Shown here piece by piece: positions 27,652 through 36,225 of a stretch of 64,000 bases of DNA. The notes under the pieces were generated by a model. That model searched no databases. It had not been told where the DNA came from and was given only the letters and a program-made list of their open reading frames with translations. The DNA lies in assembly GCF_013128195.2 (NCBI RefSeq), contig NZ_CP053452.2, positions 6,138,001-6,202,000 of the forward strand, given 5' to 3'. The number at the start of each line of letters is the position of its first letter. Position 1 is the stretch's first letter. The position numbers and the translations under genes are program-made. The stretch is from Frigoriglobus tundricola (lineage in GTDB: Bacteria > Planctomycetota > Planctomycetia > Gemmatales > Gemmataceae).

Positions 27652-27738
27652 GAGCCGCAGATGTGCGCAGAGGGCGCAGATCAGAACAAGAAGAAATGTC
27701 TTGTCTTGATCTGCGCCCTCTGCGCTCATCTGCGGCTC
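27652..27738. repeat. Inverted repeat, 32-nt arms, GAACAAGA-core family
   Basis: Arms 27652-27683 and 27707-27738 (GAGCCGCAGATGTGCGCAGA and onwards) differ at one position. The loop contains GAACAAGAAGAAATGTCTTG, nearly the same centre as the element at 34111. It separates the convergent DUF4139 and nagA-like genes. Confidence 0.92.
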
Positions 27739-27786
27739 GTTTCTCTTCTGACCCGTGGAACCAGTCTGGCGAGTAGGGGGCGCCGT

Positions 27787-28977
27787 TCAGACTACTCCCT
27801 CGCCGCCGATGTAAACCCGCTTCACGTTCAGCTCACGATCGAGAACGACCAGATCGGCGCGCTTGCCGGGTTCCAGACTGCCGATGTCTTCGCTGACCCC
27901 GAGAATCCGGGCGGGCGTGAGTGACGCCATTCGCACCGCTTCGGGGAGCGGTACGCCGGCCGCGAAGTGCATCGTCCGGAGGCAATGATCCATTCCCATC
28001 ACGCCCGACGCCAGGGCGGTTCCTTCGAGCGTCACACCCGCGCCGTCGCGCTTCCGTACTTTCTCGCCGCTGCCCTCCGCACCGAACCAGTATTCGCCGT
28101 CGGGCCGGTCCACGGCGCGCATCGAATCGGTCACGAGCGCGAGCCGGTCCGGTCCCTTCACCTTGTACGCGAAGCGCAGCAGTTCGGGCGTCAGGTGCTT
28201 GCCGTCGGCGATGACTTCGGTGGTGAGTTCGTCGAAGAACAGCGTCGCTTCCATCAGCCCCGCGCGCATGGGGAAGGCTTGCGACTGCCGCAGGCGGGCG
28301 CGGTCCGACATCGCGCAGAACAGGTGATCGACGTGCCGCACGCCCCACGCCACCGCGGCCTCCACGTGCGGGAACGTGGCGTAGCTGTGCCCGGCGTTGA
28401 ACCGCACGCCGCGGGCGGAGTACGTCCGCACCAGCCACTCCGCGTTCTCGATCTCCGGGGCAACGGTCACGACCAGCGGCATGTCGGCAGCGGCCGACAT
28501 GAACCGCTCTGCGTTCTCCGGTGCGGGAACCAGAAACTCCTGATCCGGATGGCACCCGCGCGCCGGGCGCGCGAAGTACGGGCCGTAGAAGTGCCCGCCG
28601 ACAATCCGCGCGCCACCCGTTTTGGTGCCGTGAAGCGCGCGACAGAGCGCGAGGAACTGATCGTACTGCGGGCCGGTGGCGACGGTGCTCGTCGGGGTGA
28701 GGCTCGTCGTGCCGTGCCGAGCGTGGCACCGGCACACGGTCCGGAAGGCGTCCGGCGTGCCGTCCATGAAGTCCGCCCCGTCGCCGCCGTGAACGTGTAG
28801 ATCGACGAACCCCGGCGCGAGGTACAGGCCTTCGAGGTCGATGGCTTGGTCCGCTGCGAGTTCGGGTTCTGCGTGCCCGGCGAAGGTGATGCGTCCGTCA
28901 CGGACCTGGAGGACCGCTCCGGGTATTATTCGGTCGGGGAGCACGAGTGTTGCGTTCGCGAAAACCGTTACAGACAT
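27787..28977 (-). CDS. N-acetylglucosamine-6-phosphate deacetylase-like amidohydrolase
   Basis: 396 residues of the NagA branch of amidohydrolases. Present are the HxH metal motif (His61, His63 in DLHVHGGDGADFMDG), GHSYAT with His197, DHLFCAM with His218 and the catalytic Asp284 in VTDSMRA; GSLEPGKRADLVVLD closes the barrel. The metal-binding glutamate that NagA has in HLEGP is replaced: this protein reads GGHFYGPYF, Tyr131. It may therefore use a single, differently held metal or act on another N-acyl sugar. The start ATG 28977 fits the family. It diverges from an SDR gene 98 nt away. Confidence 0.85.
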   Translation of the reverse strand: MSVTVFANATLVLPDRIIPGAVLQVRDGRITFAGHAEPELAADQAIDLEGLYLAPGFVDLHVHGGDGADFMDGTPDAFRTVCRCHARHGTTSLTPTSTVATGPQYDQFLALCRALHGTKTGGARIVGGHFYGPYFARPARGCHPDQEFLVPAPENAERFMSAAADMPLVVTVAPEIENAEWLVRTYSARGVRFNAGHSYATFPHVEAAVAWGVRHVDHLFCAMSDRARLRQSQAFPMRAGLMEATLFFDELTTEVIADGKHLTPELLRFAYKVKGPDRLALVTDSMRAVDRPDGEYWFGAEGSGEKVRKRDGAGVTLEGTALASGVMGMDHCLRTMHFAAGVPLPEAVRMASLTPARILGVSEDIGSLEPGKRADLVVLDRELNVKRVYIGGEGVV

Positions 28978-29075
28978 TGCCGTCCTCCGTATTCGCCCAC
29001 GCCATGTTAGCCCGCGCGGTCGCACGCGGCCGACTCAGGTGGTACAACAGCCAGGAGAGTATGTGGAGGGCGTCT

Positions 29076-29927
29076 ATGGCGCGGCGGAATCTGAACGGGC
29101 TGCGGGTGGTGGTCACCGGCGCATCGCAGGGCATCGGCCGGGCGCTTGTCCTTGAGGCCGCGAAGCGCGGGTGCAAGGTGCTGGCCGCGGCGCGGTCGCA
29201 ACCGCTCCTGGACGAACTCGCGGCCGAGGGCCGGAAGGCTAGTGGGACCATCGAAACCGTTGTGGCCGACATCACCAAGGCGGACGACCGGGCGGCGATG
29301 GTCGAGGCCGCGACGCGCCACTTCGGCGGCACGGACGTGCTCGTCAACAACGCCGGCATCGGCGCGACCGGGCACTTCATGGACACCGAACCGGACGTGC
29401 TGCGGCAGATCTTCGAGACGAACTTCTTCGGCCTGACGGAAACCACTCGGGCGTTCCTGCCGCTGCTGAAGCGGGGCGTCACGCCGGCGATCGTGAACAT
29501 TTCCTCGGTGGTCGGCAAGCGGGCGATCCCGGCCCGGTCGCTGTACGCCGCGAGCAAGTTCGCCGTGGCCGGGTTCAGCGAGTCGATCCGGGCCGAACTC
29601 GCGAAGGACGGCGTGGACGTGCTGGTGGTGTCCCCCGGCCTGACCCAAACGAACTTCTCGAAGAACATGCTGGAGCAGAAGGCGAAGGTGCAACTGGACC
29701 ACCTGCGCGGCATGACGAGCGAGGAGGTCGCGGTCGCGACGCTCAAGGCGATCGCGCGCGGCCGGCTGGACACGACGCTCACGCTCCAGGGCAAAATGCT
29801 GGTGCTGGTGAACCGGTTCGCGCCGTGGGTCATTGACTTCTTCGCGAAGAAGAAAGTGCGCGAGCTGTTCGCCGACGAGATCGCCGAGCGGAAAAAGAAG
29901 CAGGCGGAAGCCGCGGCGACGAAATAG
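29076..29927 (+). CDS. Short-chain dehydrogenase/reductase
   Basis: 283 residues of the classical SDR fold: TGASQGIGR cofactor motif, NNAGIG, the SSVVG serine and the YAASK active site, VSPGLTQT after it. The extra C-terminal tail (hydrophobic MLVLVNRFAPWVIDFFAKK, then Lys/Glu/Ala-rich) may bind membrane, as in acyl or steroid dehydrogenase-type SDRs. Two ATGs are possible; 29076 is preferred because GGAGGG lies 7 nt before it, while 29061 would add five residues. Substrate unknown. Confidence 0.87.
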   Translation: MARRNLNGLRVVVTGASQGIGRALVLEAAKRGCKVLAAARSQPLLDELAAEGRKASGTIETVVADITKADDRAAMVEAATRHFGGTDVLVNNAGIGATGHFMDTEPDVLRQIFETNFFGLTETTRAFLPLLKRGVTPAIVNISSVVGKRAIPARSLYAASKFAVAGFSESIRAELAKDGVDVLVVSPGLTQTNFSKNMLEQKAKVQLDHLRGMTSEEVAVATLKAIARGRLDTTLTLQGKMLVLVNRFAPWVIDFFAKKKVRELFADEIAERKKKQAEAAATK

Positions 29928-30081
29928 TACGCGATTGCAGCGGGGAAGAACGCATGAGACTGGCGCGGGGCACATATCGGCGCCCCTTCGCGAATCACGG
30001 TCCTGAGGACTGGCCGATCGCGCGGTGGGCTAATTGACCGAACTGTTGGGCTCGTTTCGGTCAATCACGTGGGCTGCTCCT

Positions 30082-31086
30082 ATGAGCCGATTGGCTCACC
30101 AGTGGCGTCTATTGTGCCTGTTTGCGATCCTGCTGACGTTTGCGGGTTGGGGAGGCATTGCATATGGTGTGTGGCCCGGACCCGGTGCGGGGCTCGTCCT
30201 ATTTGGCGCTGCTCTGGTGATCGGGCTGACAGGGGGAGCGGGGTTCCTGTGGCGGCGGATCGCAGGGGCACGCACGCCGTTATTGCTGCCCCACCTGACC
30301 ACGCGGCCGCTGGATCTGATGGGGCGGGAGCGCGTGACGGGACGCGAGGTCCTGGATCAGCGCTGCCGCCGGATCGGGCGGATCGTGTGCACCGGATTCG
30401 GGCTCTGTGTGGCCGGGCTCGCCGGCACTGTGTGCGGCCTCTTCTGTGTGTTCGTCTTCATCCCGTTCGGGCTTCTGATCGCCTTCTTCGGCATTTGGTA
30501 CGCGCACCTGAGCGGTGTCCGGTGCCCTTGGTGCCGGGCCGAGTTGGGGCGGCTCGCGGGCGGGGGGCTGGTGTTCGCCCCCCGGGTCCAGCGATGCCCA
30601 TATTGCGAGCGCCGGCTGGACGACGAGGTGGCGGACTCGGATTCACTGGCCGACCCCCCCCGGCCGGAGGTCCCTGTGCCCGCGTCCGGCGCGCCGCCCG
30701 TGACCAGTGCATCGGTGCGTCCGGAACTGGCCCCGGTGCCGCGGGTGACCGGGCGCATGGTCCTCAATCACCGTCCCGGTCGGGTGTCACGGCTGACATA
30801 CCTGGGAGCCGGGCTGGCCCTGGTCGGCCTTGTCGGAGGGGCGGCCGGCGCGCGAATGCTGCTCGCGCTCCTCGTAGTGGGGTTCTGGTTGGCGGGCCTT
30901 GGTTTTGTATCGACCCGCTACAGCAGAACTCGTTGCCCTTGGTGCCGGGTCAGCTTGTACGGGTTGTCGAACAGTGACGCGTTGTTCGATGCCCGTGTTC
31001 GACTGTGCCCGTACTGCGAACACCGACTGGACGAAGAGTTGCCCGAGCAGGAGAGAATCTGTGTGGTCGATCGAGAGGATCGTTGA
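30082..31086 (+). CDS. Membrane protein with duplicated TM plus zinc-ribbon unit
   Basis: 334 residues from ATG 30082; an in-frame TTG at 30034 is an alternative. Two hydrophobic segments come first, then two copies of one module: RVTGREVLDQRCRRIGRI, TM helices, RCPWCRAELG and RCPYCERRLDDE; later RVTGRMVLNHRPGRVSRL, TM helices, RCPWCRVSLY and LCPYCEHRLDEE. Each copy has a CPWC...CPYC pair that should bind one zinc on the cytosolic side. I know no named family. The copies differ enough that the duplication is not recent. Confidence 0.75.
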   Translation: MSRLAHQWRLLCLFAILLTFAGWGGIAYGVWPGPGAGLVLFGAALVIGLTGGAGFLWRRIAGARTPLLLPHLTTRPLDLMGRERVTGREVLDQRCRRIGRIVCTGFGLCVAGLAGTVCGLFCVFVFIPFGLLIAFFGIWYAHLSGVRCPWCRAELGRLAGGGLVFAPRVQRCPYCERRLDDEVADSDSLADPPRPEVPVPASGAPPVTSASVRPELAPVPRVTGRMVLNHRPGRVSRLTYLGAGLALVGLVGGAAGARMLLALLVVGFWLAGLGFVSTRYSRTRCPWCRVSLYGLSNSDALFDARVRLCPYCEHRLDEELPEQERICVVDREDR

Positions 31087-31364
31087 TCCCGGTAGAGGCA
31101 GCGATTTCGGAAGCATGGGGCGCTTGTAACACGATCCGCCGGGGCCGCGTAACACGCCGACGGGCACAGGCCCTCTGGAGCCGGCGTCAGACGGCTGCGA
31201 TGCCACCGCTGTCGACATACGGGCCGTGCTCGATGGCCCATTCACGGCTAGCGGTTCAGATGGTTCTTCATCTTTGCAGCGGCCCAAACCCGGGGCGACG
31301 ACTCGACTGAAGAGACCGGCTGCGAGTACGAATCAAACTCCGCTGCGTCGGCCCGTAACTTTGC
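31087..31364. other. Intergenic region between convergent genes, nothing recognised
   Basis: 278 nt between the zinc-ribbon membrane protein and the ComEA-like gene. No strong hairpin, tRNA or conserved small protein was seen; short open frames here lack typical codon use. Confidence 0.4.
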
Positions 31365-32048
31365 TCACTTCACCACGACAAACGGCCGCAGCTTTTCTAG
31401 CGTTTTCGGGCCGATGCCCTTCACCTTGTCGAGATCGTGGAGCATTTGAAACGGAGCGTTCGCCCGCGCCGCGATGATCGCCTGCGCCGTGACGGGGCCG
31501 ATGCCCGGCAGGCGCTGGAGTTCGTCCGCGGTCGCGGTGTTCACGTTGATCGGGTCCTCGCCGGGCTGAATCTTCTTCGACGCGGAAGCGACCGTGCGCG
31601 GCACCCGGGCCGGCGCGTGTGCGGGCGCCGGTGGTGACGGCGAGGGCGGTGCTTCAACAGACGCGGGTTGCGGCAGCGGACCGACGCGGAACTGATCGCG
31701 GATCTTTTCGAACGTGATCGGGCCGACGCCGCGTACGTTCCTCAGTTCATCGACCGACTTGAACGGCCCGTGCAGCCGGCGGTGATCCACGACGGCTTCC
31801 GCCACCTTCGGCCCGACGCCGGGCACCTGGCCGAGTTCCTGTTGGTCCGCGGTGTTGAGATCGGTGAGATCAGCCGTGACAGGTTCCGTCGGCCGGGCGC
31901 CGAACCGGTTACCGTACCCGCGGACCGCAAGTAACCCGATCAGCACCGCGAGGAATACGCCCAGCGCCGTCTGCGCGCCGCGCGACGTTCCGGGCGGGCC
32001 GGGGGCGTGAAGCCCCGGAGGCGGTGGTGGAGGGGAAGGGGCGCTCAT
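31365..32048 (-). CDS. ComEA-like double helix-hairpin-helix protein
   Basis: 227 residues: a proline-rich cytosolic start, one TM helix (GVFLAVLIGLLAVRGYG, about 30-46), then two HhH pairs. The first (LNTADQQELGQVPGVGPKVA to VRGVGPITFEKI) and second (VNTATADELQRLPGIGPVTA to VKGIGPKTLEKL) are separated by a Pro/Ala linker. ComEA-type proteins bind DNA non-specifically outside the membrane during uptake. Two HhH pairs rather than one is unusual for that family. No other competence gene is adjacent, so the role is inferred from domains. Confidence 0.85.
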   Translation of the reverse strand: MSAPSPPPPPPGLHAPGPPGTSRGAQTALGVFLAVLIGLLAVRGYGNRFGARPTEPVTADLTDLNTADQQELGQVPGVGPKVAEAVVDHRRLHGPFKSVDELRNVRGVGPITFEKIRDQFRVGPLPQPASVEAPPSPSPPAPAHAPARVPRTVASASKKIQPGEDPINVNTATADELQRLPGIGPVTAQAIIAARANAPFQMLHDLDKVKGIGPKTLEKLRPFVVVK

Positions 32049-32089
32049 CGGGGCGGCTCATGCAGCACGATCCGCACAACCCCGACAGT

Positions 32090-32854
32090 TTACTCGGCCC
32101 GCAGCACGATCACCACATACCGGCACCAATTTCTCAGAGCCGGCACGGCGCGCAACAGGCGCTCGTCCGCGGCGTCGAGCGTCCGGAGCACGCGCGGCCG
32201 GCGCCACACCCGGCGGACCATGCCGAGGAGCTGGAACCCGCGCACGTCCAGGTCGGGGAACGCCGCGCGGAGCGGGCGCAGGTCGCGGTTCGTGAGCGGC
32301 TGCTCGTCCGGCGTGCGGTCCTTGCCCGGATACGGTAGCCGGCGGCGTGCGAAGCCCAGGAGCGGGTTCCCGCCCCACGGTTCGCAGAACACCGCGACCC
32401 CGCCGGGCTTCAGCACGCGTTTCAACTCGCGGCCGGCCTTCGCGAGATCGAGGTGGTGGAGGATCGCGTTGCCCCATACTGCATCAAAGGTCGCGTTAGC
32501 GAACGGCAACTCTTCGCCGTCGGCGGTCACGCATTCGACACTCACGCCGTTGGCCGCGGCCCGCTCGCGGGCCTCCTGGACGTACCCGGGGGACAGGTCG
32601 AACGCCGTGACGCGCGCGCCGGCGCGGGCCATCGTGACGGCGGCCATGCCGTGCCCGCAGCCGTAATCCAGGGCGGCCCGGCCGCGCAGGGCACCGAGCG
32701 CCGCGAACGCCGGCCGCACCCACGTCTCGTGGTCCAGGTAAGTGTCGGTATCGAACCGCAGGGCGGCGGTTCCGGCGCGGAAGCTGTCCGCGCGGTCGGC
32801 CGCCTGGCGGTCGTGGAAGAGCTGCTCGCTGAGGCGGCGGTCCGTGCCGGTCAT
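32090..32854 (-). CDS. Class I SAM-dependent methyltransferase
   Basis: 254 residues. The SAM-binding motif ALDYGCGHGMAAV, acidic post-I residue in VTAFDLS, ADGEELPF and the motif NAILHHLDL are all present, as in small-molecule or quinone/lipid methyltransferases (methyltransferase 11 type). The C-terminal part is basic and less conserved. It is transcribed with the ComEA-like gene, 41 nt upstream of it. Substrate unknown. Confidence 0.88.
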   Translation of the reverse strand: MTGTDRRLSEQLFHDRQAADRADSFRAGTAALRFDTDTYLDHETWVRPAFAALGALRGRAALDYGCGHGMAAVTMARAGARVTAFDLSPGYVQEARERAAANGVSVECVTADGEELPFANATFDAVWGNAILHHLDLAKAGRELKRVLKPGGVAVFCEPWGGNPLLGFARRRLPYPGKDRTPDEQPLTNRDLRPLRAAFPDLDVRGFQLLGMVRRVWRRPRVLRTLDAADERLLRAVPALRNWCRYVVIVLRAE

Positions 32855-32885
32855 CGGGTGGATTCCTCGAGGTTAAGGACTAGCA

Positions 32886-33017
32886 GACAGAACCTAACCC
32901 CCCGGCCCCCTTCCCTCTTAGGGAAGGGGGAGCCAGAGTGTTAAGCCCCTCTCCCCGCCCCGGCCCGCGAGAAGCTCCGCTGACAGGGCCGGGGAGCAAA
33001 GGGGGAGGGGTTCTGTC
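32886..33017. repeat. CT-rich inverted repeat with GACAGAACC ends
   Basis: GACAGAACC (32886-32894) pairs with GGTTCTGTC (33009-33017). Inside are CCTAACCCCCCGGCCC, a TTCCCT-CTT-AGGGAA hairpin, CCCCTCTCCCC and GGGGAGGGG. The left part is nearly the same as that of the element at 56919. Confidence 0.75.
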
Positions 33018-33033
33018 CGGGTAGCCCTAATCA

Positions 33034-33990
33034 TCAGTTCGGCAAGAGCGTGGACAGCACCCCGTACAAGCCGACGCCGAGGGCCGCCAGCCCGACCATC
33101 GAAGCGAACAGCCACAGCGCGCTCTTGTTCTTGCGGGCCAGCGCCAGCGAGGACACCACGCCGCCGATCTGCGCCACCAGCATCGCGATAAACAGGATCT
33201 CGCTCTTGCTCCGGTGCTTGTCCGACTCGGCCGACGATGTCCGCACCCGCGCCTCGTACAGCGCCGCGACTTCCTGGTTGAGCGTCGCCTCGGACCGGTA
33301 CCGGCGGCGCTCCAGTTCGAATAGCGACGCCTGCGCCGCGGCCGATTTCGCGGGGTCGGCGTCCTTTTTACGGGAGTCGGCGACCAGTTTCCGCGCCGCG
33401 TCCACTTTCGGGGTCCAGTCGCCCTCAGTGATCTTCTCGTTCTCGGCCTCCGCGTCGTTGATGGCCTTGTTGATCTCGGCCTTCGGGATGCGTGCGGCCT
33501 TTCGGGCCACGTCCTCCTCCGGCGCCCGCTTGCGGATCATGTCGAGCAGCTCCTGAAGGGGCGCGGACACGTCCGGCAGCCCGACGCGCCCCTCGCGCCG
33601 CTTCGCGTCGGCCCCGCGGCGGTACACCTCCGGCGGGCCCTTGCCCTCCAGCCACTCGACGGCCGCCTTCTGATCGGGGCTGGAGTCCGGCGTGAACTCG
33701 GGCGCTCTTCCACTCGCCGAGACGGACAGTTGGACGGCGGCCGTCTGCATGACGAGCGCCCGGTCCACCTTGAACCCGGCCAGGGTCCACTGGTTCGTGG
33801 CCTTCGACTGGTCCTGAGCGGCTTGCGACTTCCAGTACATCGCCTGTTGCAGCGCGCCCGTGGACATGCCGGCGAACACCGTGGCGAGGGCGGTCAGGCC
33901 GATCGGGAGTGCGGCCCCGATCTTCTCCAGAAAGCCCTTCGGCTCGTCCGACTTGGGGGCATCCGGGTTCGTGGGCGTGGCGTCAGACAT
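33034..33990 (-). CDS. DUF4337-like membrane protein
   Basis: 318 residues. A first hydrophobic segment (ALPIGLTALATVFAGMS, about 27-43) is followed by MYWKSQAAQDQSKATNQW, then a long charged helical region (100-250) and two C-terminal TM helices (ILFIAMLVAQIGGVVSSLAL and ALWLFASMVGLAALGVGLYG). The NQW segment after TM1 and the paired C-terminal helices resemble DUF4337. Function unknown. The middle would form a coiled coil. Confidence 0.75.
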   Translation of the reverse strand: MSDATPTNPDAPKSDEPKGFLEKIGAALPIGLTALATVFAGMSTGALQQAMYWKSQAAQDQSKATNQWTLAGFKVDRALVMQTAAVQLSVSASGRAPEFTPDSSPDQKAAVEWLEGKGPPEVYRRGADAKRREGRVGLPDVSAPLQELLDMIRKRAPEEDVARKAARIPKAEINKAINDAEAENEKITEGDWTPKVDAARKLVADSRKKDADPAKSAAAQASLFELERRRYRSEATLNQEVAALYEARVRTSSAESDKHRSKSEILFIAMLVAQIGGVVSSLALARKNKSALWLFASMVGLAALGVGLYGVLSTLLPN

Positions 33991-34110
33991 GGTGAAAACC
34001 TCAGGGGTGAAGCCGACGCAGTGTACATTGTCGTCGGGTTGCGGTCACGACAAGGTCAGCGAACTTCACACCGGCTTCTTTATTCTTTAGCCGCAGCGGA
34101 AGTAAACAGA

Positions 34111-34193
34111 GCCCCCGATAAAGGCCGCGACCGCAGATCCGAACAAGAACACATGTCTTGTTCGGATCTGCGGTCGCGGCCTTTATCGGGGGC
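34111..34193. repeat. Perfect 38-bp inverted repeat, GAACAAGA-core family
   Basis: 34111-34148 and 34156-34193 are exact reverse complements over 38 nt, separated by only 7 nt (acacatg). The inner GATCCGAACAAGA core matches the element at 27652. It lies between the DUF4337-like gene start and the HTTM 3' end, both on the minus strand. Confidence 0.95.
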
Positions 34194-34283
34194 TTCTTGC
34201 TCTTTTGCCTCTCCGGACCGCCACGCGGACCGGGTGAACACTTCTCACCTGATGTATGCGACGGGCACCGCTGTAACGCGCGT

Positions 34284-35249
34284 TCAACACACCTTCGCGA
34301 GCGATGAAGAGGCAACCGCTTCGCGCGACTCCGGCTCGGTCGTTCGCCGCCAATTCCGCAACCGTTCCCACGGTGCGAACGCGGTGTAGCAGGCGATGGA
34401 GTAGAGCGCGAAGTTGCCGACTTCGAGCGTGAACAGCGTGCCCAGGTGGAAGATCACGCCGAGGATCAGCGTGGCGGCGCGGGTCCGCTTCAGCACCGCG
34501 AGTACCGGGAACCCGAGTTCCCAGATCAGCGTCACGAGCGCGGAGAGCCGGTGCAGCCCGACCGGCACCTGCACCGACACGCCAGGCGTCAGCGACCAGT
34601 ACAGATCGTGGGACGCCCAGTACATCACGTACCCGTTGCGCCACACAGGGCTGAGGACCTTGTAATAGGCACTTACGAAGTACAGCACGGCGAGCTGAAC
34701 GAACAATATTTTCACCGGCCACCCCGGTACCAGCGCCGGACGAGGGTCCCCCTTCGATCGAACGGACGACACCGCCCACACCGCGCCCGAACCGCTCGCC
34801 GCGACCATCAGCAACAGCGTGTGGCGCAGGCGATCGCCACCGTTGTGCGGCCCGGGGTTGATGTTCCACACGGACACGGCACACGCCCACGCGACCAGCG
34901 CGCAGACGAGCGGCCGCCAGCCCACGAGCAGGCCGACCGCGGACGCGGCCCACACGCCGAACACCGCGCGTGGCCCCCACGAGTCCGGCAGCCAGCGGAG
35001 AACCGACCAGAAGTAGTGATCGGCGCGGAACTTGCCCGCGTACAGGTCCCGGCCGCCGAGCGCGTCCGGGGAGAACAGCACATCGAAGTGCGGTAAGTAG
35101 CTGAGCAGCAGGTCCAGGATCAGCACCAGTGCCGTCACGATGCGCAGCGCCGCGACCCGCTCGGCCGGGATCGATTCGGTCCACCACGACCACCGCGACA
35201 GCGGCCACGGGAACCACGGCCGCACGCCGACCTCGCGCGCTTCGCTCAC
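34284..35249 (-). CDS. HTTM-domain membrane protein
   Basis: 321 residues with about eight TM segments. NPGPHNGGDRLRHTLLL near residue 135 is the characteristic block of HTTM (horizontally transferred transmembrane) proteins, the bacterial relatives of vitamin-K-dependent gamma-carboxylase; LAVLYFVSAYYKV and WRNGYVMYW also fit. Bacterial HTTM proteins have no established substrate. Start GTG 35249 overlaps the TGA of the upstream gene in a GTGA, so the two are translationally coupled. Confidence 0.82.
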   Translation of the reverse strand: MSEAREVGVRPWFPWPLSRWSWWTESIPAERVAALRIVTALVLILDLLLSYLPHFDVLFSPDALGGRDLYAGKFRADHYFWSVLRWLPDSWGPRAVFGVWAASAVGLLVGWRPLVCALVAWACAVSVWNINPGPHNGGDRLRHTLLLMVAASGSGAVWAVSSVRSKGDPRPALVPGWPVKILFVQLAVLYFVSAYYKVLSPVWRNGYVMYWASHDLYWSLTPGVSVQVPVGLHRLSALVTLIWELGFPVLAVLKRTRAATLILGVIFHLGTLFTLEVGNFALYSIACYTAFAPWERLRNWRRTTEPESREAVASSSLAKVC

Positions 35250-36058
35250 GGCTTCTCCCTCACCGGTACGAACTGCTTGTTCACCGCGTCGTAGGCCTCG
35301 AGTGTGTCGTCCGCGGGGCGCCACCGGACGTACGGCCGCTCCTCGGCCGGCCGGTTCCAGCCACGCGGTTCCGACGGCAGCGCCGTCGGGATGTAACGGT
35401 GTGTGAGGATCACTTCCGTCGGCGCAGGGCGGTCGGGGTGCGCGGCGCGGTACCCTTTGAGCCGCCAGGCGAGCCACGCGCGGATCGGGCCGCGCAAGAC
35501 GCGCGCCGATTCCGGGAGGTCGCGGAGCGACTCCGGTAACTTCTCGACCTCCTCGGGGGGCGCGTACACCTTCGCGACCTCCTCCGGCGGCGCGTACCAC
35601 GCGGCGTAGATGAACTGGGCTTCGAAGTTGAACAACCGGTCGTGGACGAGCGGCGCGCGGACCCCCGGGTTCCGAAGGTCGGCCGGTTCGTACGCCGACA
35701 ACAGCGTGTCTCGGGTCCCGTCGGCGAACCGGAACTCGACCGCGGGGATCAGGCTGTACGGCGGCGGTCCCGGCGCGAACAGCGACCAGCCCTGTTCCTG
35801 CCCGGACACCTCGGACCAGAAATCGAGCGCGTCCCCGGTCCACTCCGCGGCCCGCTGGAGCGGCTCGAGTGAGGTGAACGTGCCCCTCGTCTGGTAGGGG
35901 TCGCCGATCGGCTCGAGTTCGGGACCGCTCATTCGGCGGGGCACGAAATCGATGAGGTTGGCGGCCGGTAAGTACACGAGCTGCCAGGCGGCGAACAGGC
36001 CGACGCCGACCGCGAGAACGCGGTGGGCCAGTGAGCGCGGTTCGTTGGGTTCGGGCAT
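35246..36058 (-). CDS. Hypothetical partner of the HTTM protein
   Basis: 270 residues with one N-terminal hydrophobic segment (RVLAVGVGLFAAWQLVYLP, about 13-31), then a soluble domain with a WSLFAPGPPPYSLIPAVEF segment and IRAWLAWRLKGY. Such WSLFAP proteins commonly accompany HTTM proteins in planctomycetes; that pattern is from memory. A tandem duplication YAPPEEVAKVYAPPEEVEK is visible near residue 165. Its stop overlaps the HTTM start. Confidence 0.75.
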   Translation of the reverse strand: MPEPNEPRSLAHRVLAVGVGLFAAWQLVYLPAANLIDFVPRRMSGPELEPIGDPYQTRGTFTSLEPLQRAAEWTGDALDFWSEVSGQEQGWSLFAPGPPPYSLIPAVEFRFADGTRDTLLSAYEPADLRNPGVRAPLVHDRLFNFEAQFIYAAWYAPPEEVAKVYAPPEEVEKLPESLRDLPESARVLRGPIRAWLAWRLKGYRAAHPDRPAPTEVILTHRYIPTALPSEPRGWNRPAEERPYVRWRPADDTLEAYDAVNKQFVPVREKP

Positions 36059-36225
36059 GGTTGTCGCTGCGTGAGGCCGGTGCCTCTCACCGTAGATGTT
36101 GTGACGGTTGCCGAAAGGTCAACGAAACGACCCCAGTACCGGTCGCACGACCGGTATCACATTGCAGAAGAGGGGACGGCGCAACGCCTGATCCCGCTTC
36201 AGAGTTCGATCATTCGCGAGTCGGA

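Noticed and set aside
31240..31350. tRNA-like sequence between convergent genes
   Set aside because: No acceptor stem, anticodon arm or GTTCGA-type T-loop could be folded together.
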